64,000 nucleotides of DNA from NCBI GenBank assembly GCA_046297395.1, contig JBKCNM010000031.1:69764-133763 (forward strand), given 5' to 3'. The notes under the pieces were generated by a model. The model was not told the origin of the DNA, made no database searches, and saw only the letters and a list, made by a program, of their open reading frames with translations. Below, piece after piece: positions 37,443 to 46,147 of the stretch. Positions within the stretch are counted from its first letter, which is position 1. Every line of letters starts with the position of its first letter. Position numbers and translations under genes: made by a program. The DNA comes from JBEICQ01 sp046297395. GTDB lineage: Bacteria > Bacteroidota > Bacteroidia > UBA4408.

Positions 37443-38447
37443 TTAGCTATTTAGATTGCCAAGTAATTGATTCATCGCTTGCAGCTGCATTTCACTTCCC
37501 ATGGCAATGAGTTTATCACCCGACTCTATAAATGTATCGAGAGCCGGATTCAGTATATAACTGCCTTTTTGATTTTTGATGGCCAATACTGTGGAACCGG
37601 TGATGCGTCTGATATTCATTGAATCGAGACTCCCGGACAAAGGACAAATAAATTCACGAATGGCAAATGAATCGCTATGCTGCACAGACATGATATCGAG
37701 CAGTTCTTTGATATCAGGACTCAAAACAAGTGTTGCCATTTGGGCCCCACCCAATTTGTCAGGCATAATGATGTTGCTTGCGCCGGCAGTTTTTAACTTG
37801 TTCACGGATGAATCCATGCTTGCTCTGCTGATGATTGGCAAATCCGGACGCATCTCTCTTGCGGTTAAAACAACATACACATTATCTGCATCATTAGGAA
37901 GGGTTGTTATCAAAGCCCTGGCTTTGTCTATTCCTGCTTTTAACAGCGTATCTTCTCGTGTGGCATCAGCCTCGATCATGAGTATAAGGGGGCTTTCCTC
38001 AAAATACTTATCATGCTTTTCTTCAATCGTAACCACCTGAATCTTTTTTTCCATCAGAACACTGGCAGCTTCTCTTCCATTGCGACCATAGCCGCAAATG
38101 ATGACATGATTTTGTATTTGTTCCAGTTTTTGGTTCATGCGGTAAATTTTGTAATACTGAATAAAATCGCCATCAAGTAAAAAACGGGATACCAAGGTAA
38201 GAAAATATGTGATTACAGAGATGCTTAACAGGATGAGCGAAATAGTGAAAATTTTACCCGTATCTGAAAGGGGGTTTACCTCAGAAAACCCCACCGTACC
38301 CACTGTTATTACGGTCATGTAAATAGCATCCAGAAGCTTGTAATGCTCCAGAAACACATATCCGGCAACCCCATAAACAAAGATGGCAATCACCAGTAAA
38401 AATCCATATCTAACGGGCTTGAATGGATTAGGGGTAACAATTCTCAT
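37443..38447 (-). CDS. Potassium channel protein with RCK (TrkA) domains
   Basis: An ion channel subunit of 334 residues. Two TM helices (about 14-32 and 68-90) flank the pore segment TVITVGTVGFSEV. This is a K+ filter of the TVGF type instead of TVGYGD, with Ser-Glu in place of Gly-Asp. The cytoplasmic part is an RCK/TrkA-N Rossmann domain (HVIICGYGRNGREAASVLME) followed by a TrkA-C domain. It acts in K+ flux gated by nucleotide or ions. It sits 38 bases after the DUF6973-like lipoprotein gene and 10 before the response regulator, so all may be co-transcribed. Confidence 0.88.
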   Translation of the reverse strand: MRIVTPNPFKPVRYGFLLVIAIFVYGVAGYVFLEHYKLLDAIYMTVITVGTVGFSEVNPLSDTGKIFTISLILLSISVITYFLTLVSRFLLDGDFIQYYKIYRMNQKLEQIQNHVIICGYGRNGREAASVLMEKKIQVVTIEEKHDKYFEESPLILMIEADATREDTLLKAGIDKARALITTLPNDADNVYVVLTAREMRPDLPIISRASMDSSVNKLKTAGASNIIMPDKLGGAQMATLVLSPDIKELLDIMSVQHSDSFAIREFICPLSGSLDSMNIRRITGSTVLAIKNQKGSYILNPALDTFIESGDKLIAMGSEMQLQAMNQLLGNLNS

Positions 38448-38485
38448 GCTGAATGGGCAAGTTAACTAAAATATCAAAATACGGC

Positions 38486-39085
38486 CTAATGTGTTTTTTT
38501 TAGACACACCGGGATATACCATTTTTGTTTGTACAATTTCATGTCTAATAAATTTCCATTACAATCGAGGTATTGTCCCTTGCCGTTGAGATTCAACATG
38601 TAGGCTTTCCCCAATTTAATTGCTTCAAGAGAACGGAATACCAGACTATCGGGAGAACTTGTTTTACCAATTTCTATTCCACATTCATTGTTGAGCCTGT
38701 CCATGACACATTGCATCGAATCAGGTCTTGAACCATGCTCGTTTTTGCCACGACAAAAAAATAGATGGTTGTCTTTCTCATGTGCCTCAAGCAGTCGCGA
38801 AGCTTTTCCGGAACCAATGGCTGCAGTGAGTTTTGCGCTCCAATAGAGGTGTCGGAATGCGTCATAAAGACCTCCTGTCTCAAAAGTATCCAAGGCTTGA
38901 TGGTATTTATATGTCGAAAGATCTGCAAGAACCAATCGGGTGGTCTTCATGGCCAAAGAAACCTTACATGGATGGCCAATAGCCCAAATACGCTGGTGGT
39001 AGCCTGTTTGACTCAGGATGGAGGTGCTGCTGCATGCATACAACAGCGGAAGAAGAAGCAGCAGAAGCAGTTTATGCCAAGGCAT
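38486..39085 (-). CDS. DUF6973-like lipoprotein
   Basis: A 199-residue predicted lipoprotein (MPWHKLLLLLLLPLLYAC, lipidated Cys18). The core YDAFRHLYWSAKLTAAIGSG followed by LLEAHEKDN resembles the DAFRHAxW...AHE pattern of the DUF6973 family, whose conserved His and Glu residues look metal-binding or catalytic; function unknown. A GTG at 39109 gives a longer frame; the ATG at 39085 places the signal peptide at the N-terminus. It still overlaps the 3' end of the pseudouridine synthase gene by 14 bases, which suggests coupling. Confidence 0.65.
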   Translation of the reverse strand: MPWHKLLLLLLLPLLYACSSTSILSQTGYHQRIWAIGHPCKVSLAMKTTRLVLADLSTYKYHQALDTFETGGLYDAFRHLYWSAKLTAAIGSGKASRLLEAHEKDNHLFFCRGKNEHGSRPDSMQCVMDRLNNECGIEIGKTSSPDSLVFRSLEAIKLGKAYMLNLNGKGQYLDCNGNLLDMKLYKQKWYIPVCLKKTH

Positions 39086-40631
39086 ATAACTTGGAAACTT
39101 CGGCTCCACTTAAAAAGCGCCATCTTCCCCTGGCTAGATCTTTTTTGGTGAGCCCGGCAAACACCACTCTGTCGAGTTTCAAAACCTTGTAGCCCAAGCT
39201 TTCAAATATTCTTCTAACCACGCGGTTTTTCCCGGAGTGGAGTTTGATGCCTACTTCTTTTTTACTGGAGGCAAATTCCACATAATTGATTTCATCCACC
39301 TGCACCGGTCCATCATCCAGATTGATTCCTTTGCGGATGGCATCCAAATCCATTTTGGCAAGAGGCATGCTCAATTCAACATGGTAAATTTTTTCGATGC
39401 CGTACCTGGGATGGGTTAACTTTTTGGCCAGATCGCCATCATTTGTAAAAAGCAATAAACCTGTGGTGTTTCTGTCGAGACGACCCACCGGATAAATTCT
39501 TTCCCTACAGGCATCTGCCACTAACTCCATCACGGTTTTTCGTTTACCGGGATCGGTCACGGTTGTGATGTAATCCTTGGGTTTATTCAGTAAAAGATAC
39601 ACTTTCTTCTCATTGGTAATCAGGTCGCCTCCGCAATGAACTATATCATGAGGCTTGATTTTATGTCCGAGCTCGGTGATGATTGTCCCGTTTACTGTTA
39701 CCACACCTGAGATGATGAGGGTGTCTGCTTCTCGTCTCGAACATACGCCTGAATTGGAGATGTATTTATTGAGTCGGATTTCGTCGGAAGCTGATTTTGC
39801 AGGGGCTTCTACAGACCGCTTGCGGGGCCGCTTCACCCTTTCTTCCTTTTGATATTCATTTGACGGCCGATTTGATTTGCGGTCGCTGTCCCACCTTGAT
39901 TCTCCGGCAAAAGATCTCGATGGCGGGGTTCTTGAACGGGTGGTAAGGCCGGTTGTTTCAGAAGAGAAATCATCGTCAAACTTGCGCGGGCGGGCAGGCC
40001 TCGCATTTGAATCAGGCTTGTATGCATTGCTTCTTGAAGGGACAGTACGGCCGGTTGTTTCAGAAGAGAAATCATCGTCAAACTTACGCGCGCGAGTCGG
40101 CCTCGCATTTGAATCAGACTTGCTGCGAAACTCGCGTTTGGCATTCCCAGAAAATGAACTTCTGCCTTTTTCTGCATCAATCCGATCTCCGAAATCATTC
40201 CTGCGGTTGGGCCTGCTGCCGGAAAAAGAGTTGCCCGATCCTCCGGATGGGCGTTTTTTAAACTCCCTTCTACCCTCCTCTGATCGTGGCTTAAAAGGTT
40301 TGTCAGATGCCGAAGCAGAACGCGGACGAAAACCACTCTCCTCTTTTGGCAATGCTCTTTTGGTGCCGGCAAACTTTTGTCTTGATTCAAATCGCTTGCC
40401 AGTCCCGGTGTTGCGCTCGTTTCTTTCCTTGTCTTTGAAAGCACCGCCGGCGCTTGTTTTTCTTCGATAGTCGCGGTCTCCGGAATCATTCCCGGAACGG
40501 GTTGAACTCTTTTTCCCGAATGACTTACCCGGTTTATCTTCTGTTGATTTCTTTTTGCCCTTTGATGAGCTTCCCGAAAAAAAGGGAAGGGAATGTTTTG
40601 GTTTTTTTTGATTCATGTTATTCAAATTCAT
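39072..40631 (-). CDS. RsuA/RluB-family pseudouridine synthase with long basic N-terminal extension
   Basis: Isomerises a uridine in rRNA to pseudouridine. The conserved part is the last ~245 residues: S4 RNA-binding domain (LNKYISNSGVCSRREADTLI) and catalytic domain with the active-site Asp in GRLDRNTTGLLLFTNDGDL. The RluB-like length ends there. The first ~270 residues are low-complexity and strongly charged (Arg, Lys, Ser, Gly, Asp), with a duplicated 34-residue unit containing RKFDDDFSSETTG. Such tails occur in other Bacteroidota members and probably bind RNA. An ATG at 40616 would avoid the 14-base overlap with yraN and is a good alternative start. Confidence 0.88.
   Translation of the reverse strand: MNLNNMNQKKPKHSLPFFSGSSSKGKKKSTEDKPGKSFGKKSSTRSGNDSGDRDYRRKTSAGGAFKDKERNERNTGTGKRFESRQKFAGTKRALPKEESGFRPRSASASDKPFKPRSEEGRREFKKRPSGGSGNSFSGSRPNRRNDFGDRIDAEKGRSSFSGNAKREFRSKSDSNARPTRARKFDDDFSSETTGRTVPSRSNAYKPDSNARPARPRKFDDDFSSETTGLTTRSRTPPSRSFAGESRWDSDRKSNRPSNEYQKEERVKRPRKRSVEAPAKSASDEIRLNKYISNSGVCSRREADTLIISGVVTVNGTIITELGHKIKPHDIVHCGGDLITNEKKVYLLLNKPKDYITTVTDPGKRKTVMELVADACRERIYPVGRLDRNTTGLLLFTNDGDLAKKLTHPRYGIEKIYHVELSMPLAKMDLDAIRKGINLDDGPVQVDEINYVEFASSKKEVGIKLHSGKNRVVRRIFESLGYKVLKLDRVVFAGLTKKDLARGRWRFLSGAEVSKLYALA
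39947..40122 (-). repeat. Two-copy tandem repeat, 102-bp period, in the pseudouridine synthase tail
   Basis: Two nearly identical segments of about 73 bases start at 39947 and 40049. Both encode SNARP-x-R-x-RKFDDDFSSETTG. The difference is a few substitutions, so the duplication is fairly recent and in frame. Confidence 0.75.
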
Positions 40632-40998
40632 CCATGCCGTTACTTACATCAGGATAATGCATGATCGACGGGGAAGAATTGTCAAAGGTAATGCTCACCA
40701 CATCAAATCGGATATCTCCGTTAAAATCATGTGCAGTGGCAAAGTGCTCGAGTGCCTCTGAAAGCAACTGCCATTTGCGGGAAGAGATAAACTCAGCCGG
40801 TTCGCCATGTATTGAATTGCTTCGGGTTTTTACCTCTATTCCCACCAAAAAGCCTTCAAAAAGGGCAATGATATCAACTTCTGCTTTCCCAAATCGGTAA
40901 TTGGTAGTCAATATTTCAAAGCCTTTTTGCCTCAGGAAATGCGAAGCAAGATGTTCGCCGGTATGACCGGTTTTAAGGTGTGCATTGCTTTTCTTCAT
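40618..40998 (-). CDS. YraN (UPF0102) family endonuclease-like protein
   Basis: A 126-residue protein with the restriction-endonuclease-like core: GEHLASHFLRQKGFEILTTN, GKAEVDIIAL (metal-binding Asp) and VGIEVKTRS (the E-x-K motif). The cellular role of YraN is not established; a DNA repair or recombination nuclease is inferred from the fold. The longest frame starts with TTG at 41025. The ATG at 40998 overlaps the radical SAM stop as ATGA and is chosen. Confidence 0.88.
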   Translation of the reverse strand: MKKSNAHLKTGHTGEHLASHFLRQKGFEILTTNYRFGKAEVDIIALFEGFLVGIEVKTRSNSIHGEPAEFISSRKWQLLSEALEHFATAHDFNGDIRFDVVSITFDNSSPSIMHYPDVSNGMDEFE

Positions 40999-42017
40999 GT
41001 GAAGATGCGCGTTCCTTCTGAACAATTTTTACAAATGTCAAGCTCTGCCCTGCCCCTAAAAATTTTTTTTCGAAAGTCCATGTAAGGTTCGGAGAACCAT
41101 ATGCTCCGAAAATCGGAGCGATTGATATTGCCAAAACGGTAGCTTGCATCCTTGTCAAAACAACATGGCACAGCATAACCATCCCATGTAATTACAGGCG
41201 ATTGCCACATTCTCCAACAATGGTTGTACAATTTGTTTTTGATGCGAAACTTCCCGTTTTCTATTTGCTTATATCTTGTAAAAGCAGGATTTTTAGGGAT
41301 AAGTGCATTCCCATCCTGAAAATCATAGACCTGTGCTGTTTTAAATCTGATTTCATCAACACCCATTTTGTCGGCAAATGCTTTGGCTTGGCTTACTTCA
41401 TGTTCATTATGACTGGTAAGCAAAAACTGAAAAATAAGATAAGGTGTTTTGCTGCGCATTTCCTTTTTCCATTTTACCAGCAAGCGGGTTCCCAGGATTA
41501 CTTTGTCTAACTCCCCTCCTATCCGATAACTGCTGTAAGATTCCTGGGTGAGACCATCCAGTGAAATAATCAAGCGGTCGAGCCCTGAGCGAATGGTCTG
41601 TTTGGCGATCTCGTCATCAATAAAATGTGCATTGGTGGAAGTGGCGGTATACAGCCCTGCCTGCTTGGCCAATGATACCATTCTCAGAAAATCCTTGTGA
41701 ATGTATGGTTCACCTTGAAAATAGAGATTGGCATACAGGGCCGTTTTGCCTATATCAGTCAATGCTTTTTCAAGGGTAGCAGACTTGATGTTTCCTGTAT
41801 CGCGGGTAAAGCTCTTTAAACCACTTGGACATTGCGGACAGCGGAGGTTGCATGCAGTTGTTGGCTCAAGTGCAATGCTTACAGGCATTCCCCACACAAT
41901 AGGTTTGCCCATCATACGGGAAAGGTAATAGGACACAATCACTAAAAGTGCATTCATGAAGCGGGCTGGCGTAAACCTGCTGAACAGATTTGCTAGATCG
42001 AGGATTTTCCCCATCAT
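40995..42017 (-). CDS. Radical SAM/SPASM domain protein
   Basis: A 340-residue radical SAM enzyme. The [4Fe-4S]-SAM cluster motif CxxxCxxC is at Cys56, Cys60 and Cys63 (CNLRCPQC), followed by NLYFQGEPYIHKDF, the usual beta-2 region. The C-terminal SPASM part has further cysteines (HCWRMWQ, VPCCFDKD, DICKNCSEG) for an auxiliary cluster. The first 45 residues are hydrophobic and may associate with the membrane. Such enzymes modify peptides, cofactors or lipids; no precursor peptide gene is visible nearby. It overlaps by four bases both the gene before (ATGA) and yraN after it. Confidence 0.88.
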   Translation of the reverse strand: MMGKILDLANLFSRFTPARFMNALLVIVSYYLSRMMGKPIVWGMPVSIALEPTTACNLRCPQCPSGLKSFTRDTGNIKSATLEKALTDIGKTALYANLYFQGEPYIHKDFLRMVSLAKQAGLYTATSTNAHFIDDEIAKQTIRSGLDRLIISLDGLTQESYSSYRIGGELDKVILGTRLLVKWKKEMRSKTPYLIFQFLLTSHNEHEVSQAKAFADKMGVDEIRFKTAQVYDFQDGNALIPKNPAFTRYKQIENGKFRIKNKLYNHCWRMWQSPVITWDGYAVPCCFDKDASYRFGNINRSDFRSIWFSEPYMDFRKKIFRGRAELDICKNCSEGTRIFT

Positions 42018-45000
42018 ACCCTTATGCCTATAACCAAAACATCATCGATCTGTTCAAGGTCACCCTGCCACTTTTCGAGGATTTCTTCGAGTTTTTGTAC
42101 CTGCCTGTTCATGGGTTCAGACTGTAGACCAAGCAAAACATTTTTCAGCTGGTTGTATTTGAATTTTTTGCCTTCAAGTCCACCAAACTGATCGGCATAT
42201 CCATCGGAGAAAATATACAATGCATCACCGGGAATGAGGGTCAAAGTATGCAAGGTAAATGGAGGCAAATCCTTGGTGAGAAAAACCCCAACAGGGAATT
42301 TGTTTCCTTTGATTTCGTATAGATCATATCCATATGCAGTAAGGATGGGACGATGTCCTGAAAGAGGCTCTGCGTTTGATGCACGAATGATGTAGAGGGG
42401 GTTATTGGCTCCTGCAAAATCCAGCATATAGGTGGAAGGATTCCATCGAAGCAAGGCAATATCCATCCCATCTTTTGAATCACTTCCTGCTTCGTTTTGT
42501 TTCAGGTCTCTGATAATATTGTCTCTCAGTTGGGTGAGCACTGCATCAGGCCTGGTAATATCTTTCTCATTTACGATTTCGTTCAGGTTTTCATTCCCAA
42601 GCAGACTCATAAATGCTCCCGGAACACCATGCCCGGTGCAATCTACGGCTGCTATCATACGAAAATCATCCCTTTGAGTAGCCCAGTAAAAATCTCCGCT
42701 CACAATGTCCTTGGGTTTAAAAAAGATAAAGCTTTGCTGAAATGCACGCTGAATGAACTCCCTGCTGGGCATGATGGCATCTTGAATTCGGCGGGCATAA
42801 AAAATACTATCCGTAATCTCCTTGTTTTTGTTTTCTATCTGAGATTTCTGTTTTCTCAATTCACTCGTTTGATTGTGAATAACCCGGTTGAGGTTTTTGG
42901 TGTACAATATCACAACCTGAATCACTGAGAAAAGACCCAGAACAGAGTAGAGTAAATAGGCCCACCAAGTTCTGTACCAAGGTGGCTTAATGGAGAAATG
43001 AAAACTTTCTGTTTTACTGAAATTGTGGTAGATATTCTTACACTGCACTTTAAAGGTGTATGTGCCTTCACTTAGGTTGGTGTAAATGGCTTCTCTGCGG
43101 TTTGAAAAATCCGTCCATCCATTGTCATTACCCTCCAGCATATAACGATATTGATTGTAGTCCTCACTGATAAAGTAATTCGACCCTAACTTGAAGATGA
43201 GATTGTTGTTTTCATAAGTGAGCTTAGGATAGGCAGTTGCCGGCTGCACATCTGCAGGTATCCTGACGGTTTCGGACAGATATTGGTGAAACTTCTCAAC
43301 AAAAAAGTTTCCACTGAAAAGTTCTCTACCATTGCTTACTATTCGTCTGATGAGACCCGAAAAATTTACGGGCAACTGAATTTTTACAATCTTTTTGTTG
43401 TACACAACCGCACCAAAATTTCCCACTATCCAAATATCTCCTGCATCATTACATAAAAACTGTTTTACCTCAAATTCGGAGGGAAAGATTCGAAAAGGAT
43501 ATGATCTGAATGCCGAAAGCTTCCCATCAGCATAATCAAAAAAGCCATGTTCCAGATACTCTTTCAGGCGACCATTTACCTCGCTTTGCTTGATTACCTC
43601 CAACCAGTATCTGCCCCCGATATAATCACAGGTAACAATTTGTCTTCTGTTGGATGGGGAGAACTCTTTACCAAAGAAATGGCTGGTTCGTGTAAATGCT
43701 TTTCCTCCCTTGTCAACACCTGCCACAAGTGTGTGGTAATCGGCAAAAACAAACACCTGCCCGTTCCCTCGAGAAAGGATGATCTCTGATTCAGTCTCCG
43801 GAACAGGAAATTTTACTGTCTGCACTGCATATTTTACGAATCTCAAACCCAGGGAATTCTTTATCGATGGTGTGATACAGTATAGCTCATTCTTTGAGCA
43901 CCAAAGATGTCCATCTGCGTCCTCATTCAAATGTCTGATCTCATCTTCCAGCCCTTCTATATAACCTCTTTTTATCCAGTTACCGGAAACATATTCCATG
44001 ACAGCAACACCTGAACCAAGGCCCAGATAAACTATTCCTGGATACTTTTTAGATGGAAGGATGTTATAAACAGCATCATCTTCATCAAATATTTTTACCG
44101 CATTTTCATCCTGTATGGTGAATAGTCCCTCCTTGTTTCCCAGCAGAAGATGGTCTTTCCCGTCTGTGGATGTAAACGCAACAATTTTCCAACATTCAGG
44201 ACCAACAGAAGACAAGGGTTTTAATTCAGCCTCTCCTGGGTTTTTATAAAAAAGACCGAGAGTGGTTGCAAAGTACAGCCTGTTTTTAAATTCAGCCACT
44301 GACTCTGCCTTGCCCTTGAGTCCATTTTTTTCATTAAAATATCTGAAAGAACTGTTTACTTCAATCGAGGTAATCCCGTTTTCAAGAGCCAGCCACAACA
44401 GATGATCTTTATCTTCGAAAAGAAAATGTATCTTCTCATTCTGAATTCCTTTTCTTGTATCGATGATTTCAAAATGATGGATGTCCTCATCCAACAAAAT
44501 CAGCCCACCCAATAATGTTCCAATGGCTATTTTCCCATTTGAGAGACGGATTGCTTTAAACACTTTGTAACGAATAAGCAAATCTGAAACATCATTTTTT
44601 ACTTTTTCAATAATGATTTCTCGTCCTAATCCATCTCTTTCAATATTTCTTTCTCCTCCCGGTAAAGTAAATTTTAGTAATCCCAAATCCTGACTGCCAC
44701 CATATAACTTGTTTGGACCATCTGCTATTAAAAAATCAAGGCGACTGTCCTGAAGCAATTCTCCACCTTTGATGGGAATCAATTCTTCATTGCCCACTTC
44801 AACAAGTCCGATTCCTTTTTGTCGAACATAAATATGATTGCCAAACTGAAAGGCAGTATGGAATTCCCCGTCTGATTGCCAAACCCTGAACTTCCCGTTC
44901 CTTAGCCTGAGCACTTTTGTTTTTGAGATGAAGTACACTGCATCTGAGGTAACAAAAGTAAAATACACATAACCGAGGCTTATGTCGTTGGCATTCAGCC

Positions 45001-45367
45001 TATGTTTCAGGCTGTGAAACTTCTGCTTGCCTTCGGCATCAATTTCTATGTAACCGATATCATCCTGCAGTCCGGTAAAAATTAATCCGGAAGAAGAATC
45101 AAGTGCCATGGAATTAAAAACCGTCTTGCCCAAGTTCTCCCATGTAACCCCGTCATATTGAAAAATGCCTGTATTGTAGGCAAAGTACAAGAGCCCTTTT
45201 TTGTCTTGTGTGATGGACCAGATTTGGGTAGGTGTTTCGTATTCTTTGTCAGAATAATTTCTGATATGATAGAGCCCCTCTTCTTTGCACACCACAGAAG
45301 CGGGAAAAACAAGAGAAAAAAATAATAGTATGCCTGAAAGACAGGGCAACCGCAATAGTGATTGCAT
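42014..45367 (-). CDS. Two-component-regulator propeller/Y_Y_Y receptor with SpoIIE (PP2C) phosphatase output
   Basis: A 1117-residue membrane receptor. After a signal peptide (MQSLLRLPCLSGILLFFSLV), residues about 30-690 carry propeller repeats (YHIRNYSDKEYETPTQIWSI; LEDKDHLLWLALENGITSIE). A Y_Y_Y domain follows at about 720-790 (YMLEGNDNGWTDFSNRREAI), then one TM helix near 803-823 and a coiled coil. Residues about 870-1117 are a PP2C/SpoIIE domain with AAVDCTGHGVPGAFMS and IFSDGYADQFGG. A periplasmic signal thus controls a cytoplasmic Ser/Thr phosphatase, probably acting on an anti-sigma-antagonist or SiaC-type phosphoprotein. Stop overlaps the radical SAM gene start. Confidence 0.88.
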   Translation of the reverse strand: MQSLLRLPCLSGILLFFSLVFPASVVCKEEGLYHIRNYSDKEYETPTQIWSITQDKKGLLYFAYNTGIFQYDGVTWENLGKTVFNSMALDSSSGLIFTGLQDDIGYIEIDAEGKQKFHSLKHRLNANDISLGYVYFTFVTSDAVYFISKTKVLRLRNGKFRVWQSDGEFHTAFQFGNHIYVRQKGIGLVEVGNEELIPIKGGELLQDSRLDFLIADGPNKLYGGSQDLGLLKFTLPGGERNIERDGLGREIIIEKVKNDVSDLLIRYKVFKAIRLSNGKIAIGTLLGGLILLDEDIHHFEIIDTRKGIQNEKIHFLFEDKDHLLWLALENGITSIEVNSSFRYFNEKNGLKGKAESVAEFKNRLYFATTLGLFYKNPGEAELKPLSSVGPECWKIVAFTSTDGKDHLLLGNKEGLFTIQDENAVKIFDEDDAVYNILPSKKYPGIVYLGLGSGVAVMEYVSGNWIKRGYIEGLEDEIRHLNEDADGHLWCSKNELYCITPSIKNSLGLRFVKYAVQTVKFPVPETESEIILSRGNGQVFVFADYHTLVAGVDKGGKAFTRTSHFFGKEFSPSNRRQIVTCDYIGGRYWLEVIKQSEVNGRLKEYLEHGFFDYADGKLSAFRSYPFRIFPSEFEVKQFLCNDAGDIWIVGNFGAVVYNKKIVKIQLPVNFSGLIRRIVSNGRELFSGNFFVEKFHQYLSETVRIPADVQPATAYPKLTYENNNLIFKLGSNYFISEDYNQYRYMLEGNDNGWTDFSNRREAIYTNLSEGTYTFKVQCKNIYHNFSKTESFHFSIKPPWYRTWWAYLLYSVLGLFSVIQVVILYTKNLNRVIHNQTSELRKQKSQIENKNKEITDSIFYARRIQDAIMPSREFIQRAFQQSFIFFKPKDIVSGDFYWATQRDDFRMIAAVDCTGHGVPGAFMSLLGNENLNEIVNEKDITRPDAVLTQLRDNIIRDLKQNEAGSDSKDGMDIALLRWNPSTYMLDFAGANNPLYIIRASNAEPLSGHRPILTAYGYDLYEIKGNKFPVGVFLTKDLPPFTLHTLTLIPGDALYIFSDGYADQFGGLEGKKFKYNQLKNVLLGLQSEPMNRQVQKLEEILEKWQGDLEQIDDVLVIGIRV

Positions 45368-45390
45368 GTGGTAAAGTTAGCACAATACAA

Positions 45391-45410
45391 GCGGAAAAAA
45401 CAAATTCCGC
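45391..45410 (-). terminator. Hairpin after the bacilliredoxin gene, possible terminator
   Basis: GCGGAA and TTCCGC pair over an eight-base loop, 31 bases beyond the bacilliredoxin stop on the minus strand. The following tail TTGTATTGTG is only moderately T-rich. It lies just before the propeller-SpoIIE gene, so that gene probably has its own promoter (one-mismatch box TAACTTTA). Confidence 0.35.
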
Positions 45411-45440
45411 CTTTCATCTGGATTCGGGCTCACCCGATCA

Positions 45441-45854
45441 TCAGCAAAACTCGTCGAAAGCCATCCTGAGATTGTCTGCAATCATGGCAGCAGAACGACC
45501 TTCAATATGATGCCTCTCTATAAAATGAACCAGCATGCCGTCCTTGAACAAAGCCATGCATGGAGAGGATGGAGGATAGGGCGCAAAATATTTGCGGGCC
45601 TGTGCAGTAGCCTCTGTATCAAACCCGGCAAAAACCGTGGCAAGGTGCGCCGGTTTTTTTTCGTGATTCATGGCCATTTTTACAGCAGGACGAGCTGCAC
45701 CTGCAGCACAACCGCAAACGGAGTTTACAACCACCAGCACAGTTCCCTTGCTGTCTCGGATAGCTGCATCTACTTTTTCTGGTGTACTTAGGTCTTCAAA
45801 GCCCAGCGAAGTGAGTTCGGCTTTCATGGGCATTACCAATTGTTCAGGATACAT
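45441..45854 (-). CDS. BrxA/BrxB-family bacilliredoxin
   Basis: A 137-residue thioredoxin-fold protein. The CGC motif (Cys47-Gly48-Cys49 in VNSVCGCAAG) is the hallmark of the YphP/YqiW bacilliredoxins, which remove bacillithiol from proteins in Bacillus. FAPYPPSSPCMALFKDG and FIERHHIEGR are also family-typical. In Bacteroidota it presumably acts in thiol homeostasis; whether this organism makes bacillithiol cannot be seen here. A clear promoter precedes it. Confidence 0.9.
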   Translation of the reverse strand: MYPEQLVMPMKAELTSLGFEDLSTPEKVDAAIRDSKGTVLVVVNSVCGCAAGAARPAVKMAMNHEKKPAHLATVFAGFDTEATAQARKYFAPYPPSSPCMALFKDGMLVHFIERHHIEGRSAAMIADNLRMAFDEFC

Positions 45855-45909
45855 GGTATGTGTTTTTTGTCTTGTTATTTTTATTGAATTCTTTCGGAAT
45901 CCTCGCCCG

Positions 45910-45917
45910 CAAAGATA
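45910..45917 (-). promoter_or_regulatory. Bacteroidota -7 box for the bacilliredoxin gene
   Basis: Minus strand TATCTTTG, an exact TAnnTTTG, 55 bases before the ATG at 45854. The remainder of the 293-base gap up to murA (45855-46147) shows no RNA gene or strong hairpin. Confidence 0.5.
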
Positions 45918-46147
45918 GTGCTTTCCTGCCTCTCGTCTGTCGGTTAATTTAACTTAAAGCCCCAATAAAAGTATCCATAGATGCAAGCAGACTTCCTTTT
46001 ATGCGGAGAAATCATCTTTAAGTAAATTATAAAGAGGTCATTGATGGACAAGTAAAACCCAATTCACAATATGTAGTTGAAAAAAGTGTTTTTATGGCCG
46101 GCTGTGCAACAGGGTATTTGCTCACCTTCACACAGAAATTTAAAACT

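Noticed and set aside
37576..38040. 154-codon plus-strand frame inside the K+ channel gene
   Set aside because: Antisense to the RCK domain, whose Rossmann motif is clear.
39833..40489. 218-codon minus-strand and 197-codon plus-strand frames in the pseudouridine synthase tail
   Set aside because: Low-complexity codon repeats keep several frames open; only the frame continuing into the S4 and catalytic domains is supported.
46094..46147. 18-residue N-terminal extension of MurA
   Set aside because: The ATG at 46148 starts exactly where MurA proteins start; the extension has no family support.
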